Shown here: one piece after another, positions 63,770 through 64,000 of the stretch
Numbering within the stretch: the stretch's first letter is position 1
Layout of the letters: each line of letters begins with the position of its first letter
Assembly (NCBI RefSeq): GCF_025698545.1
Contig: NC_068571.1
Location: 50,501,733-50,565,732 of the forward strand
Direction: 5' to 3'
DNA length: 64,000 bases
DNA from: Gossypium raimondii
Lineage: Eukaryota > Streptophyta > Magnoliopsida > Malvales > Malvaceae
Program-made: the position numbers and the translations under genes
The notes under the pieces: model-generated
Told to the model about the DNA's origin: nothing
Seen by the model: only the letters and a program-made list of their open reading frames with translations
Databases searched by the model: none

Positions 63770-64000
63770 CCATAGTCTCCTCATGACGATCCTCCTCCAT
63801 TAACTTGAATTTTTTTATGACTTTACCCTTAATTTATGGGCCAAATAAGCTTTGTGACTTCTATCACACATGCAAAGAGAAAGTAATCCAACTATGTACA
63901 CTTTTGATGTCATACATATCCAATTTGATTCATGAATACTACATTAAATACATTTCAACAATAAATTTTATTGAGATTTTCTAGTTACATGTTATTCTAC
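63770..64000. other. Window end, no feature seen
   Basis: AT-rich sequence following the LTR-like end. Confidence 0.3.

Overview
The window is plant nuclear DNA, most likely from a eudicot of the cotton family (Malvaceae, probably Gossypium). The evidence is intron-rich plant genes, very AT-rich intergenic DNA, plant Mutator/hAT/LINE/gypsy fragments, and a MULE whose reading frame resembles the abundant cotton Mutator-like transposases. The species call is inference. I see no bacterial, organellar or viral segment.

Layout. (1) 2-3239 (+): 3' part of the signal recognition particle receptor alpha subunit gene. (2) 5169-9010 (-): M17 leucine aminopeptidase, ten exons. (3) 9.7-13.5 kb: a decayed LINE, an LTR-like remnant and an orphan ORF. 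(4) 14265-17613 (-): a group I WRKY factor of the WRKY32 type, with one GC-AG intron. (5) 17.6-22.1 kb: MITE-rich, including two large fold-back elements side by side. (6) 22111-24537 (-): intronless LRR receptor-like kinase. (7) 24.5-40.5 kb: gene-free, with MITEs, hAT-like, LINE and gypsy fragments. (8) 40810-42114 (+): intronless CBL-interacting protein kinase of the CIPK6 type. (9) 43.7-53.5 kb: a 2.1-kb direct tandem duplication (49277-51399 and 51400-53511). Each copy carries a complete MIR156 precursor hairpin on the minus strand and the first two exons of a possible small membrane-protein gene. (10) 55496-60401: a decayed Mutator-like element with long inverted ends containing 27-bp palindromic repeats. 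(11) 60.4-64 kb: LTR-retrotransposon remnants and one small ORF.

The genes are not an operon and belong to different processes: co-translational ER targeting, peptide turnover, transcription, receptor signalling, Ca2+/CBL signalling, and phase-change control by miR156. Their order matches, as far as I recall, an ancient conserved block in Arabidopsis: SRP receptor alpha, LAP, WRKY32, CIPK6 and MIR156C on chromosome 4, with LAP1, the At2g24230 kinase and MIR156A on chromosome 2.

The best candidates for a second look are the tandem MIR156 duplication, whose copies differ almost only in homopolymer lengths, and the apparent one-base frameshift in the upstream transit-peptide reading frame of the aminopeptidase.
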